Positions 16,416 to 24,435 of a DNA stretch of 64,000 nt are shown in pieces. The notes beneath the pieces are model-generated. The model did no database searches. It was given only the letters and a program-made list of their open reading frames with translations, and was not told where the DNA came from. The stretch comes from Shinella sp032095155. GTDB lineage: Bacteria > Pseudomonadota > Alphaproteobacteria > Rhizobiales > Rhizobiaceae. Numbering within the stretch: position 1 is the first letter of the stretch; every line of letters starts with the position of its first letter. The position numbers were made by a program, and so were the translations under genes. The stretch covers positions 269,407 to 333,406 of the forward strand of contig NZ_JBLZPK010000060.1 in assembly GCF_049199905.1 (NCBI RefSeq), in the 5' to 3' direction.

Positions 16416-17867
16416 TCAGACTTCGCGACCGACGCCGAGCCGTGCGAAGGCAACGGCGTCGCCGGACTTCAGCCGCAGCGCGCAGAGCACGCCGATAACG
16501 GCTGCGATCAGCACGAGCCCCGGCAGGAGCACGGCCAGCGGCCCTTCCGCACCGGCCAGTGCGCCGAAATTGGTGGCAATATAGACCACCAGCGCGGCAA
16601 GGATCAGCCCCGTCAGGATTGGCAGCACGACCGTCACCAGCTTGTTGCCTTCAAGGCCGGGATTACGGCTGAAGAAGGCGACGATGGAGAAGGCGGTGAG
16701 CGCCATCAGAAGGATGATCGCCAGCGTGCCGACATTCGTCAGCCACGAGAACAGCGCCAGCACCGGATCCTGCCCCGTGAAGGCGAAGAGCGCGACGACG
16801 AGAACGGCGATGACCGTCTGCACGACCGAGCCGGCATGCGGGCTTTGGAACACCGGATGGGTGACGCCGAGCGCCCTGGGCAGCAGGCCCTCGCGGCCGG
16901 CGACATACATGTAGCGGGCAACGCCGTTGTGGAAGGCGACGACGCCGGCAAACAGGCTGGTGATGAAGAGGATGCCCATGACGGTGGTGATGCCATTGCC
17001 GACATAGCGGTCCGCCAGGCCGAAGAGGAAGGTCGTCGGATCGGCAAGACCCTGGATTTCCGGCACGAGCTTGTCGACGCCGGCCCCATTGACCATCAGC
17101 CAAGAGGTCAGCATGTAGAACAGGCCGATGATCAGCACCGAGATATAGGTGGCGCGCGGCACGGTCTTTTCCGGCTCACGGGCTTCTTCTGAATAGATGG
17201 TCGTCGCCTCGAAGCCGATGAAGGCGGCAAAGCAGAACAGGATGCCGATGGCCGGCGTGCCGCTCATGAAGGCCGAGGGCGTGAAGGGCGCGGCGGAGAG
17301 CCCGCTGTCGCCGCCCTTGACGAAGATCGCGGCATCGATGACCAGCACGACGAGATATTCGAGGATAACAAGCACCGCGAGCACACGGGCGGAGAAATCG
17401 ACCCGGCGATAGCCGAAGACCGCGACGAGCGCGATGCCGATATAGGTCCAGACCCACCAGGGCAGGTCGATGCCGTAACCGGCGAAGAAGCCGGCCGTCG
17501 CAGCGCCGAACAGGCCGAAGACGCCGATCTGCATGGCATTGTAGGCGAGGATGGCGATGAGCGCGGCCGCACCGCCGGCAAGCCCGCCGAGACCTTGCGC
17601 GGTATAGGCATAGAAGGCGCCGGCATTGCTGATATGGCGGGCCATCGCGACATAGCCGACGGCAAACAGCAGCAGCACGGCCGTCACGAAGGCGAAGGTC
17701 AGCGGAATGCCCGGACCGTTGCCGAGCATCATCGACAGCGGCACGCCGCCGGCAACGGCCGTCAGCGGCGCTGCCGCCGAGACGACGAGAAAGGTGACGG
17801 CCCCGACACCGAGGCTGTTCTTGCGCAACTGGTTCGCGCCGCCAGACGGCACGGTTTCATTGGTCAT
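16416..17867 (-). CDS. APC-superfamily amino acid/amine permease
   Basis: A 483-residue integral membrane protein with about twelve hydrophobic helices. Helix 1 contains VVSAAAPLTAVAGGVPL, and the cytoplasmic-loop signature GFEATTIYSEEAREPEKTVPRA near residue 225 is characteristic of APC amino acid transporters. It would carry an amino acid or amine by proton or sodium symport or by exchange. The Met at 17867 was chosen because AGGAGGG lies 8 bases ahead; the longer reading upstream lacks such a site. It is divergent from the IclR-type regulator across a 277-bp region with two shared regulatory motifs. Confidence 0.9.
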   Translation of the reverse strand: MTNETVPSGGANQLRKNSLGVGAVTFLVVSAAAPLTAVAGGVPLSMMLGNGPGIPLTFAFVTAVLLLFAVGYVAMARHISNAGAFYAYTAQGLGGLAGGAAALIAILAYNAMQIGVFGLFGAATAGFFAGYGIDLPWWVWTYIGIALVAVFGYRRVDFSARVLAVLVILEYLVVLVIDAAIFVKGGDSGLSAAPFTPSAFMSGTPAIGILFCFAAFIGFEATTIYSEEAREPEKTVPRATYISVLIIGLFYMLTSWLMVNGAGVDKLVPEIQGLADPTTFLFGLADRYVGNGITTVMGILFITSLFAGVVAFHNGVARYMYVAGREGLLPRALGVTHPVFQSPHAGSVVQTVIAVLVVALFAFTGQDPVLALFSWLTNVGTLAIILLMALTAFSIVAFFSRNPGLEGNKLVTVVLPILTGLILAALVVYIATNFGALAGAEGPLAVLLPGLVLIAAVIGVLCALRLKSGDAVAFARLGVGREV

Positions 17868-17963
17868 GATCTTGCTCCCTCCTGACGGCCCACCCCACAC
17901 GGCTGCCGCCTTCAATGCCGTGCGCGAGGCGCCCGGCGGTTCCCATTCGAAGAATGTGCTTGC

Positions 17964-17980
17964 GGTTCATTATTTGAACC
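17964..17980. promoter_or_regulatory. Palindromic operator, copy B (GGTTCA-N5-TGAACC)
   Basis: GGTTCATTATTTGAACC is a perfect 6-bp inverted repeat with a 5-base spacer. It lies between the permease and IclR-type genes. It matches the 14698 copy at 16 of 17 positions. A further small inverted repeat, CATTC-GAA-GAATG, lies at 17944-17956. IclR-family proteins commonly bind such A/T-centred palindromes next to their own gene, so this is the likely autoregulatory and target site. Confidence 0.62.
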
Positions 17981-18018
17981 CGTATTTTAATTATAGACTT
18001 GCAAAAGCTCACCCCGGC

Positions 18019-18040
18019 GTCAAGTTATTTCTCATGTTAA
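18019..18040 (-). promoter_or_regulatory. Conserved 22-nt promoter motif, copy 3 (upstream of the permease)
   Basis: GTCAA-N5-TTC-N4-GTTAA on the plus strand, identical in spacing to the copies at 8227 and 14753. TTGAC on the minus strand begins 43 bp before the operator at 17980, exactly as at 14757/14714. It is about 155 bp upstream of the permease start, so either the leader is longer or the promoter starts elsewhere. Confidence 0.5.
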
Positions 18041-18144
18041 GTATCTCGACAGGGAGGAGATGCTTGTGAGAGGCTGGACGCGAAGAGAAGGCCGTGCAGA
18101 AGTCCCGCGCGGTATGGCCATAACGAAAGGTCCGGAAGAGACAC

Positions 18145-18894
18145 ATGAGCACCATCGGCAAGGCCCTCTCGCTCCTCGACGCGATTTCCCAACTCGGCAA
18201 GGATATCGGGCTCACCGACGTCGCGCGGCTGGCCGAACTCGACAAGGCGACGGCGCGGCGCTTCCTGGTGGAGCTTGAGAAATACGGCTTCGTGGAGCAG
18301 GACGAGGAGACGCGAAAATACCGGCTGGGTGCGGCACCCGTGCGGCTGGCGCGCATCCGCCAGGCGCGCTTTCCCTTCGTTTCGGTCGCCGCCCCATTCG
18401 TCAAGGCGCTGGCGGACGAGGTGGGCGAGACGGTGCATCTCTCGGAGTTCAGCGGCGGCCGGCTCTCCACCATCCATGTCGAGGATTCCTCGCAGGCCCA
18501 TCGCGTGATCGTCGATCTCGGCACGCCCCTACCCTTCCATGCCACGGCCTCGGGCCTCGCCTATCTCGCCTTCCTGCCGGCCGACGAGATCGAGCGTGCG
18601 CTGAAGCGCCCGATGGAGCGGTTTTCCGCCGAGACGGTCACCGAGCCGGAAGCGGTTCGCCTTCTGGTGAAAGAGACCGCCCGGCGCGGTTTCTCGATCA
18701 ACCAGCAGGGTTTCGAAATGGGCGTGATCAGCGCCGCGGCACCGGTCCTCGCACCGAGCGGAAAACCCATCGGCGCGCTTGCGGTCGCAGCCCCGACCGC
18801 CCGCACCAACAGGACCCGCATGCTGGATATCGGCCAGAAGACCATGGCCGCCGCCCAAGGCATCGCGCAGAAATATTATGGTGCGAAAACCTGA
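18145..18894 (+). CDS. IclR-family transcriptional regulator
   Basis: 249 residues. The N-terminal winged helix-turn-helix (GLTDVARLAELDKATARRFLVELEKYGFV, about residues 22-50) is followed by the IclR effector-binding domain, with markers HATASGLAYLAFL and a C-terminal APTAR segment. GGAAGAG lies a few bases before the ATG. Transcribed divergently from the APC permease. A palindrome in the shared region recurs at the amidohydrolase promoter, so it probably controls both operons. Whether it represses or activates, and its effector, are not known. Confidence 0.9.
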   Translation: MSTIGKALSLLDAISQLGKDIGLTDVARLAELDKATARRFLVELEKYGFVEQDEETRKYRLGAAPVRLARIRQARFPFVSVAAPFVKALADEVGETVHLSEFSGGRLSTIHVEDSSQAHRVIVDLGTPLPFHATASGLAYLAFLPADEIERALKRPMERFSAETVTEPEAVRLLVKETARRGFSINQQGFEMGVISAAAPVLAPSGKPIGALAVAAPTARTNRTRMLDIGQKTMAAAQGIAQKYYGAKT

Positions 18895-19017
18895 CCGGCC
18901 ACGGCACTGAGGCCGTTCGAAGGATTTTTCTCCGGGTCGTCATTTTATAATACATAATATCTATCGATTTTATTTTTTACTGCGAAACTTTCCTCAAACC
19001 AACCGGAGAGCTTTGCC

Positions 19018-20286
19018 ATGGGGATTATCGAAAAACAGCCAATCGACTACACGCAGCACCCGCGCGTGAATTCCGACGATCCGGTGCCGCCGCGCCCGCG
19101 CCCGCAGAGCCCCGCCCACATCATCGGAAGCGATGAGGAGGCGATTGCCGTCGCCAGGCGGCTGGCTGCCGACTTCGCACAGGGAGCAGCGCTGCGCGAC
19201 CGCGAAGGCCTGTTGCCGCTGAAGGAAATCGACGCCTATTCGCAAAGCGGCCTCTGGGGCATCAACGTGCCCAAGGCCTATGGCGGCGCGGGCGTTTCCT
19301 ACAAGACGCTGGCCCGCGTCATCGCAATTCTCGCCGCGGCCGATTCCTCGATTGCCCAGATCACCCAGAACCATCTCGCCATCAACGGCCATATCGACCT
19401 CGACGGTACGGAAGAGCAGAAGAAGGAGTTCTTCGGCTGGGTCCTATCCGGCCTGCGCTTCGGCAATGCCTTTTCCGAGCTCAACAGCAAGACCGTCGAC
19501 GCCTTCGAGACGCGCGTCTCACATGAGGGCGACGAGGCGGTGGTGAACGGCGAAAAGTTCTATACGACCGGGGCGCTCCTCTCGCACATCATCCCGATCG
19601 TCGCCGTCGATGCCGAGGAGAAGGGTTATCTCGTCTTTACCGACCGTGATGCGCCCGGCATCACCGTTACCAACAACTGGTCGAGCTTTGGCCAGCGCAC
19701 CACGGCCTCCGGCGCGGTAAAGATCGAGAATGTGCGCGTGCCGAAGAGCCGGCTTTTGCCGGTCGCCGCCTTTGATCGGCCGACCATTGCCGGCCCCGTC
19801 TCGCAGATCATCCAGGCCGCCATCGATGCCGGCATCGCGCGCGGCGCCATCGACGACGCCATCGCCTTCATCAAGACGCAGAGCCGTCCATGGATCGACA
19901 GCGGAAAGGAGACGGCGGGCGAAGACCCCTTCACCATCGCCGCCATCGGCGACCTGAAGATCAGGCTGCATGCGGCCGAAGCCCTGCTCGACATCGCCGG
20001 CGAGGCTATCGACGCCGGCCTGAAGAGCGCGACGGAAGAGACGATCAACGATGCGACCATCAAGACCGCCGAAGCCAAGGTGCTGACGACGGAGATCGCG
20101 ATCCTCGCCACCAACAAGCTGTTCGAACTGGCCGGCACGCGCTCCACACTCGCCAAGCACAATCTCGACCGCCACTGGCGCAATGCGCGTGCGCATACGC
20201 TGCACGATCCCGTGCGCTGGAAATTCTTCCATGTTGGCAATTTCTACCTCAACGGGATCAACGCCCCGCGCCACGCCTGGAGTTGA
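19018..20286 (+). CDS. sfnB: SfnB-family sulfur acquisition flavin monooxygenase
   Basis: 422 residues with an acyl-CoA-dehydrogenase-like fold used by FMNH2-dependent monooxygenases. The C-terminus HNLDRHWRNARAHTLHDPVRWK followed by HVGNFYLNG is the hallmark of the SfnB/DszC group, and GLWGINVPKAYGGAG lies in the N-terminal helical domain. SfnB proteins are linked to dimethylsulfone or other organosulfur use under sulfate limitation; the substrate here is inferred. The 123-bp upstream gap is AT-rich with TATAAT at 18946 but no convincing -35. A 7-bp hairpin (20299-20317) separates it from the ridA-like gene downstream. Confidence 0.87.
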   Translation: MGIIEKQPIDYTQHPRVNSDDPVPPRPRPQSPAHIIGSDEEAIAVARRLAADFAQGAALRDREGLLPLKEIDAYSQSGLWGINVPKAYGGAGVSYKTLARVIAILAAADSSIAQITQNHLAINGHIDLDGTEEQKKEFFGWVLSGLRFGNAFSELNSKTVDAFETRVSHEGDEAVVNGEKFYTTGALLSHIIPIVAVDAEEKGYLVFTDRDAPGITVTNNWSSFGQRTTASGAVKIENVRVPKSRLLPVAAFDRPTIAGPVSQIIQAAIDAGIARGAIDDAIAFIKTQSRPWIDSGKETAGEDPFTIAAIGDLKIRLHAAEALLDIAGEAIDAGLKSATEETINDATIKTAEAKVLTTEIAILATNKLFELAGTRSTLAKHNLDRHWRNARAHTLHDPVRWKFFHVGNFYLNGINAPRHAWS

Positions 20287-20342
20287 GTATCCATCCGGGT
20301 GCCGGTCCGGCCGGCACTCGTTCCCTCACCGGATATCCAACC

Positions 20343-20744
20343 ATGCCGCTGCGCCGCCACATCGTCGCCAACGCCGCCCCGCCGCCGAAAACAGCGCGCT
20401 ACGCGCATGCTGTGGAAGCGGGCGGACTGCTCCATGTCACCGGCCAGCTGCCGATCGATCCCGATCAACCCGATGCACAGCTGCCCGCCTCGATCGAGGC
20501 CCAGACCGAACTCGTCTTCCGCAATCTACTCCGCATTCTCGACGCCACGGAATATCGGCTGGAAGACACCGTCTTCGCCCGGATCTATCTCACGAATTTT
20601 GCTGGCGATTATGCGGGCCTCAATGCGGTCTATCACCGGTATTTCAGTGCGGATGCGCACCTGCCGGCCCGTACCACGGTCGGCGTTGCCGCGCTCGGAC
20701 GCGACGCGCTGGTCGAAATCGACCTCGTCGTGGCGAAGGCGTGA
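20343..20744 (+). CDS. RidA/YjgF-family imine deaminase
   Basis: 133 residues, the usual length for the RidA family. The conserved Arg of LPARTTVGV and the Glu of ALVEIDLVVAKA correspond to the Arg and Glu that hold the imine substrate in RidA. GQLPIDPD and FRNLLRILDA are typical family segments. It starts 56 bp after the SfnB-type gene on the same strand, so the two probably form one operon; RidA-type proteins often accompany oxidative catabolic enzymes that release reactive enamines or imines. Not necessarily the housekeeping ridA. Confidence 0.88.
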   Translation: MPLRRHIVANAAPPPKTARYAHAVEAGGLLHVTGQLPIDPDQPDAQLPASIEAQTELVFRNLLRILDATEYRLEDTVFARIYLTNFAGDYAGLNAVYHRYFSADAHLPARTTVGVAALGRDALVEIDLVVAKA

Positions 20745-20804
20745 CAGGGCGGAAAACTTCTTCCATAAGAACGGGATCCGAAGCATCCATCGCCGAAAGC
20801 CCCC

Positions 20805-21362
20805 GTGAGCCTCGAAGACGACACGCCCGCCGATGTGCCCACCCCGCGCATGTTCTCCTGGGCGCGCAATTCGACGATCTATCGCATCGAACGGCGCATG
20901 CACACGGAAAAGCAGCTCTTCGACGCCATTTCCCGCAAGGCACGGGAAAAGTTCGAGGATATCAGCGACGCGCAGGTCAAGGCATTGGCCGATGCCGCGG
21001 TGAAATTCGCCTATGACAACAAGGCGCTCGACGACACGGCCTTTGCCGAGATGAGCAGCCGCTCGGGCATGCGCAGCGGCCGGTCGAAGCGCGCGGTCGT
21101 GCAGAAACTTTCGCAGAAAGGCATCGCCAAGGAAACGGCCGCCGCCGCGGTGGCCGAGATGGACGACCTCTATGCGGCCGTCGTGCTCGCCCGCAAACGC
21201 GCCTTCGGCCCGTTCCGCAAGGTGGAGCTGGACGACAAGCGCAAGGCCAAGGAATTCTCCGCCTTCGCCCGCGGCGGCTTCAGCTTCGATATCAGTAGAA
21301 AGATCTTTGCCATGACGCTGGAAGAGGCCGAGGAGGTGCTGGACGCCGGCCGCCATCTCTGA
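20805..21362 (+). CDS. recX: RecX-type regulator of RecA
   Basis: 185 residues, almost entirely alpha-helical and charged, matching RecX three-helix repeats: a first repeat from RMFSWARNSTIYRIERRM, a second with FAEMSSRSGMRSGRSKRAVVQKL, and a third in the C-terminal part. RecX binds RecA filaments and limits recombinase activity. The start is a GTG at 20805; an internal ATG at 20850 would remove 15 residues. The recA gene is not adjacent, which is common in rhizobia. It is convergent with the DUF3237 gene. Confidence 0.85.
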   Translation: MSLEDDTPADVPTPRMFSWARNSTIYRIERRMHTEKQLFDAISRKAREKFEDISDAQVKALADAAVKFAYDNKALDDTAFAEMSSRSGMRSGRSKRAVVQKLSQKGIAKETAAAAVAEMDDLYAAVVLARKRAFGPFRKVELDDKRKAKEFSAFARGGFSFDISRKIFAMTLEEAEEVLDAGRHL

Positions 21363-21378
21363 TGGCCGGCGGCGCGGC

Positions 21379-21813
21379 TCAGGTCACGCGGTAAAAGCTC
21401 GCCTTTGCCAAGGTGCCCGCCCCGTCTGTCAGCAATGTGCCGATGAAGGCCGCATCGCGCAACCAGGCATAGGGACCGTCGGCCACTTCGAATTGCGGCA
21501 CCGTGCGTCCGCGAAAATCGCCGTGCTCATCCGCCCGCACCGTGCCGGCATTGATCAGCGAGATCAGCACGCCATCCTGAGTGCGCAGCGTGTATCGCGC
21601 CCAGATTTCGCTGACGCCGTCCGGCCGGGTCAGGCACCAGTCAGCGCCGCCGGGCAGGACCTCGCCGCCGATGCCGGGTCCGGTGAAGCGCCCGCCAATG
21701 ATCGGGATGATTTCGCGCACACCGCCGCCAACATCGCCGACGACGAGCGCTGGCGCGATCTCCGCCTCGATGCGCATGACAAGTTCCAGCCCCGGCTGAT
21801 CCATCTCCGCCAT
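21379..21813 (-). CDS. DUF3237 family protein
   Basis: 144 residues. It is recognised as DUF3237 by GGRFTGPGIGGEVLPGGADW, the central WARYTLRTQDGVLISLINAG, and the C-terminal FEVADGPYAWLRDAAFIGT. The family is a small beta-barrel of unknown biochemical role, often found next to hydrolases and transporters. It starts 12 bp after the gamma-glutamyltransferase-like gene ends, in one operon. No signal peptide is seen, so it is probably cytoplasmic. Confidence 0.8.
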   Translation of the reverse strand: MAEMDQPGLELVMRIEAEIAPALVVGDVGGGVREIIPIIGGRFTGPGIGGEVLPGGADWCLTRPDGVSEIWARYTLRTQDGVLISLINAGTVRADEHGDFRGRTVPQFEVADGPYAWLRDAAFIGTLLTDGAGTLAKASFYRVT

Positions 21814-21825
21814 GATCTCCTCTCC

Positions 21826-23418
21826 TCAAAGCCCGAGCGCTATGCCGTCCTTGCGCGATTCCGACCCGCCGATCAGCGTGCCGTTTTCCCAATCGATGCG
21901 GATCGCCTGTGCCCCGCCGATCGGCCCTTCGGCCGGCACGAGCGAGAAGCCGCGCCGCTGGAGTTCGCTTGCGGTTGCGGCCGGCAGCGTGTGTTCGGCT
22001 TCGACGAGCGTGCCTTCCGACTTGGGAATGAGACGCGGCAAGTCGATTGCCTCCTGCAGGTCCATGCCATAGTCGAAGACCTTGGAGATGAGATGGGCGT
22101 GGCCCATCGCCTGATAATAACCGCCCATGACGCCGAAGGGCATTTCCACCCGGCCGCCGCGCGTGACCATGCCGGGAATGATGGTGTGCAGCGGCCTTTT
22201 GCCGGGCGCCACCACGTTCGGATGGCCGGGCTTCAGCGAAAAACTCTGGCCGCGATTGTGCAGCACGACGCCCGAGCGCGGCGCGACGAGGCCGGTGCCG
22301 AAACTGTCGAAGACCGAATTGATGAAGCTGACGGCATTGCGGTCGCGGTCCACCACGGAAATATAGACCGTGTCGCGGTGCAACGGCATGTCGAAGGCCG
22401 GCAGGTCGGTCAGCGCGCGATTGAGGTCGATCATGCCGGCCAGCCGATCTGCAAGCCCGTCCGACAACAGCTCCTCGACGGGCACATGCGCCTTGTCCGG
22501 ATCGGCAAGCCAGGCGTCGCGCGCGGCATAGGCAAGCCGCGTCGCCTCGATTTCCAGATGCAGTCTGTCAGGCGATTGCGGATCGCCCTTGGCCTCGAAA
22601 CGGCTCAGAATGTTCAGGATCAGCAGCGCGATGATGCCCTGCCCGTTCGGCGGGCATTCGTGGATGGTGTGGCCGCGGAAATCCGTCGTCACGGGCGTTA
22701 CGTAATCGCCCCGCGCCTCCGCAAAATCCTCCAGCGTGTGCAGGCCACCGAGGGAACGGAGATAGGACACCATGTCCTCAGCCACCGCCCCGGTATAGAA
22801 CCCGTTGCGCCCTTCGGCCGCAATCCGCTTCAGCGTGGCCGCAAGCTCCGGCTGGTGGTGCACCTCGCCGATCTTTGGCGCACGCCCCTTCGGCAGGAAG
22901 ATGCGCGCGGCGGTGGGCTCGGAGGCCAGCAACTCCTCCTCGATCAACCAGTCGCGATGAACGCGCGGGCTGATCGCGTAACCTTCCTCGGCAAAGCGGA
23001 TGGCCGGCGCCAGCACGTCGGCAAAGGGCATGCGGCCGTGATCGGCATGCAGCCGCGTCCAGGCATCGATGGCGCCGGGAATGGTCACGGCCGAGGGCGA
23101 TTGCCGCGGCACCTCGGCAAGACCCCGCTCGGTGAACCAGTCGAGCGTCAGCGCCGCCGGCGTGCGCCCGGACCCGTTATAGGCGACGACCTTGTCGGAC
23201 CCGCCCGGCGCATATAGCACGAAGCAATCGCCACCGATGCCCGTCGAGCCCGGTTCGACGACGCATTGCATGGCCGAGGCGGCGATCGCCGCATCCATCG
23301 CATTGCCGCCGGCCTCCATGATCTGCAAGGCGGCGAGCGTCGCGGATGGGTGCGACGTCGCCGCCATTGCATGGCGGGCGACGGCAACGGAGCGGGTCGG
23401 CCTTTCGAAATTGCGCAT
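21826..23418 (-). CDS. Gamma-glutamyltransferase family protein
   Basis: 530 residues of the Ntn-hydrolase gamma-glutamyltranspeptidase family. The predicted autocleavage and catalytic Thr is Thr350 in the segment RDTVYISVVDRDRNAVSF, giving large and small subunits. GGNAMDAAIAASAMQCVVEPG near residue 38 and a GVMGGYYQAMGHAH segment in the small subunit are family marks. There is no obvious signal peptide, so unlike E. coli Ggt it may stay cytoplasmic; such members include oxamate amidohydrolases and cephalosporin-acylase-like enzymes. It forms an operon with DUF3237. Confidence 0.87.
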   Translation of the reverse strand: MRNFERPTRSVAVARHAMAATSHPSATLAALQIMEAGGNAMDAAIAASAMQCVVEPGSTGIGGDCFVLYAPGGSDKVVAYNGSGRTPAALTLDWFTERGLAEVPRQSPSAVTIPGAIDAWTRLHADHGRMPFADVLAPAIRFAEEGYAISPRVHRDWLIEEELLASEPTAARIFLPKGRAPKIGEVHHQPELAATLKRIAAEGRNGFYTGAVAEDMVSYLRSLGGLHTLEDFAEARGDYVTPVTTDFRGHTIHECPPNGQGIIALLILNILSRFEAKGDPQSPDRLHLEIEATRLAYAARDAWLADPDKAHVPVEELLSDGLADRLAGMIDLNRALTDLPAFDMPLHRDTVYISVVDRDRNAVSFINSVFDSFGTGLVAPRSGVVLHNRGQSFSLKPGHPNVVAPGKRPLHTIIPGMVTRGGRVEMPFGVMGGYYQAMGHAHLISKVFDYGMDLQEAIDLPRLIPKSEGTLVEAEHTLPAATASELQRRGFSLVPAEGPIGGAQAIRIDWENGTLIGGSESRKDGIALGL

Positions 23419-23466
23419 TCTCTTCGTTCTCCTCGGTATTTTTTACCCCGCCGGTCCGGCAGGTTC

Positions 23467-24345
23467 TTATGAAGTGATGTCAGGGGCCGCAGTGACGGCA
23501 AAGCCCTTGCCGAAGCGCTCGCGCACCTTGCGGGAAAAGGCGGAAACGGTGGCGTGATCGGCCGAGCTTGCGGTGACGAGCACGAATTCCACATCCTCCA
23601 GCGCCGGCAGCAGCGGCGGGGTGATTTCGCGAAGGCCTGCCGGGGCCAGGCTGCGCGGCTGCACCAGCACGCCCATGCCCGCCCGCGCCGCCGCCGTCAG
23701 CCCGCTCAGGCTCTGGCATGAACAGACGATGCGCCAGGGCGTGCCCGCGTGCTCCAGCGCCTCCATCAGCAGCGCCCGCGTGAGGCTCGGCGGCGGGAAG
23801 ACGATCAGCGGCAGAACGGGCTTGGCGAGGATCGCCTCGGGATCGCTCGCCAGCCACACGAGCGGTTCGCGCAGGATGGCATCGCCGCGCTGCTCGCCGA
23901 TCCGGCGCTTGGCCATGACGAGATCGAGCTCGCCGCGATCCTGCATGTCGGCCAGGGTCTTGGAGAGCGCGACGGAAAGCTGGAGATCGACGGAGGGGTG
24001 ATCGGCGATGAAGTCCTCCAGCAGACCCGGCAGCTGCCCGCTCACCAGATCTTCTGAAATGCCGAGCCGGAAGGGACCGCGCGGCGCATCGGCATCGAAG
24101 CGCGCCACCGTCTGCCGTTCCAGCGCCAGAAGCTGGCGGGCATTGGGCAGCAGCGCCTCCCCGTCGCTCGTCAGGCGCACCGCATGCGTATCGCGGTCGA
24201 TCAGCCGCCGGCCAAGGCTTCGCTCCAGCCGCTGAAGATGCTGGCTGACCGTCGACTGGCCAAGGTTCAGCCGCTCCGCCGAAAGTGTGAAACTTTTGGT
24301 CTGGGCCACCATGACGAAACTGCGCAACTGAGCAAGATCGAGCAT
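23467..24345 (-). CDS. LysR-family transcriptional regulator
   Basis: About 292 residues from the Met at 24345 (MLDLAQLRSF). The winged helix is in residues 3-60 (FVMVAQTKSFTLSAERLNLGQSTVSQHLQ), followed by a periplasmic-binding-protein-like effector domain (RLGISEDLV onwards). A Met at 24378 would extend it through the palindrome at 24356-24372, which is less likely. It is divergent from the BASS transporter gene at 24436, the usual arrangement for a LysR regulator and its target. The inducer is unknown. Confidence 0.9.
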   Translation of the reverse strand: MLDLAQLRSFVMVAQTKSFTLSAERLNLGQSTVSQHLQRLERSLGRRLIDRDTHAVRLTSDGEALLPNARQLLALERQTVARFDADAPRGPFRLGISEDLVSGQLPGLLEDFIADHPSVDLQLSVALSKTLADMQDRGELDLVMAKRRIGEQRGDAILREPLVWLASDPEAILAKPVLPLIVFPPPSLTRALLMEALEHAGTPWRIVCSCQSLSGLTAAARAGMGVLVQPRSLAPAGLREITPPLLPALEDVEFVLVTASSADHATVSAFSRKVRERFGKGFAVTAAPDITS

Positions 24346-24355
24346 ATCACGTTTC

Positions 24356-24372
24356 TCGATAAGCATTATCGA
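24356..24372. promoter_or_regulatory. LysR-type operator between lysR gene and BASS transporter
   Basis: TCGATAA-GCA-TTATCGA is a perfect 7-bp inverted repeat with a 3-base spacer, 10 bp upstream of the LysR-type start. It satisfies the T-N11-A rule for LysR-family sites (T24360/A24372). It is the only strong palindrome in the 90-bp divergent region. Confidence 0.6.
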
Positions 24373-24435
24373 TTGCATCGCAAAACAGGATAGCGCATTT
24401 TAAGGGCCTGTCGAGACCTTCCCGGATCGTGACCG

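Noticed and set aside
17990..17995. TATAAT on the minus strand upstream of the permease
   Set aside because: No -35 at proper distance: TTGACG is 22 bp away, too far, so it is not called as a promoter.
18901..18930. Weak hairpin ACGGC-N6-GCCGT then TTTTT after the IclR-type gene
   Set aside because: A 5-bp stem eight or more bases from the T-run is not convincing as a terminator.
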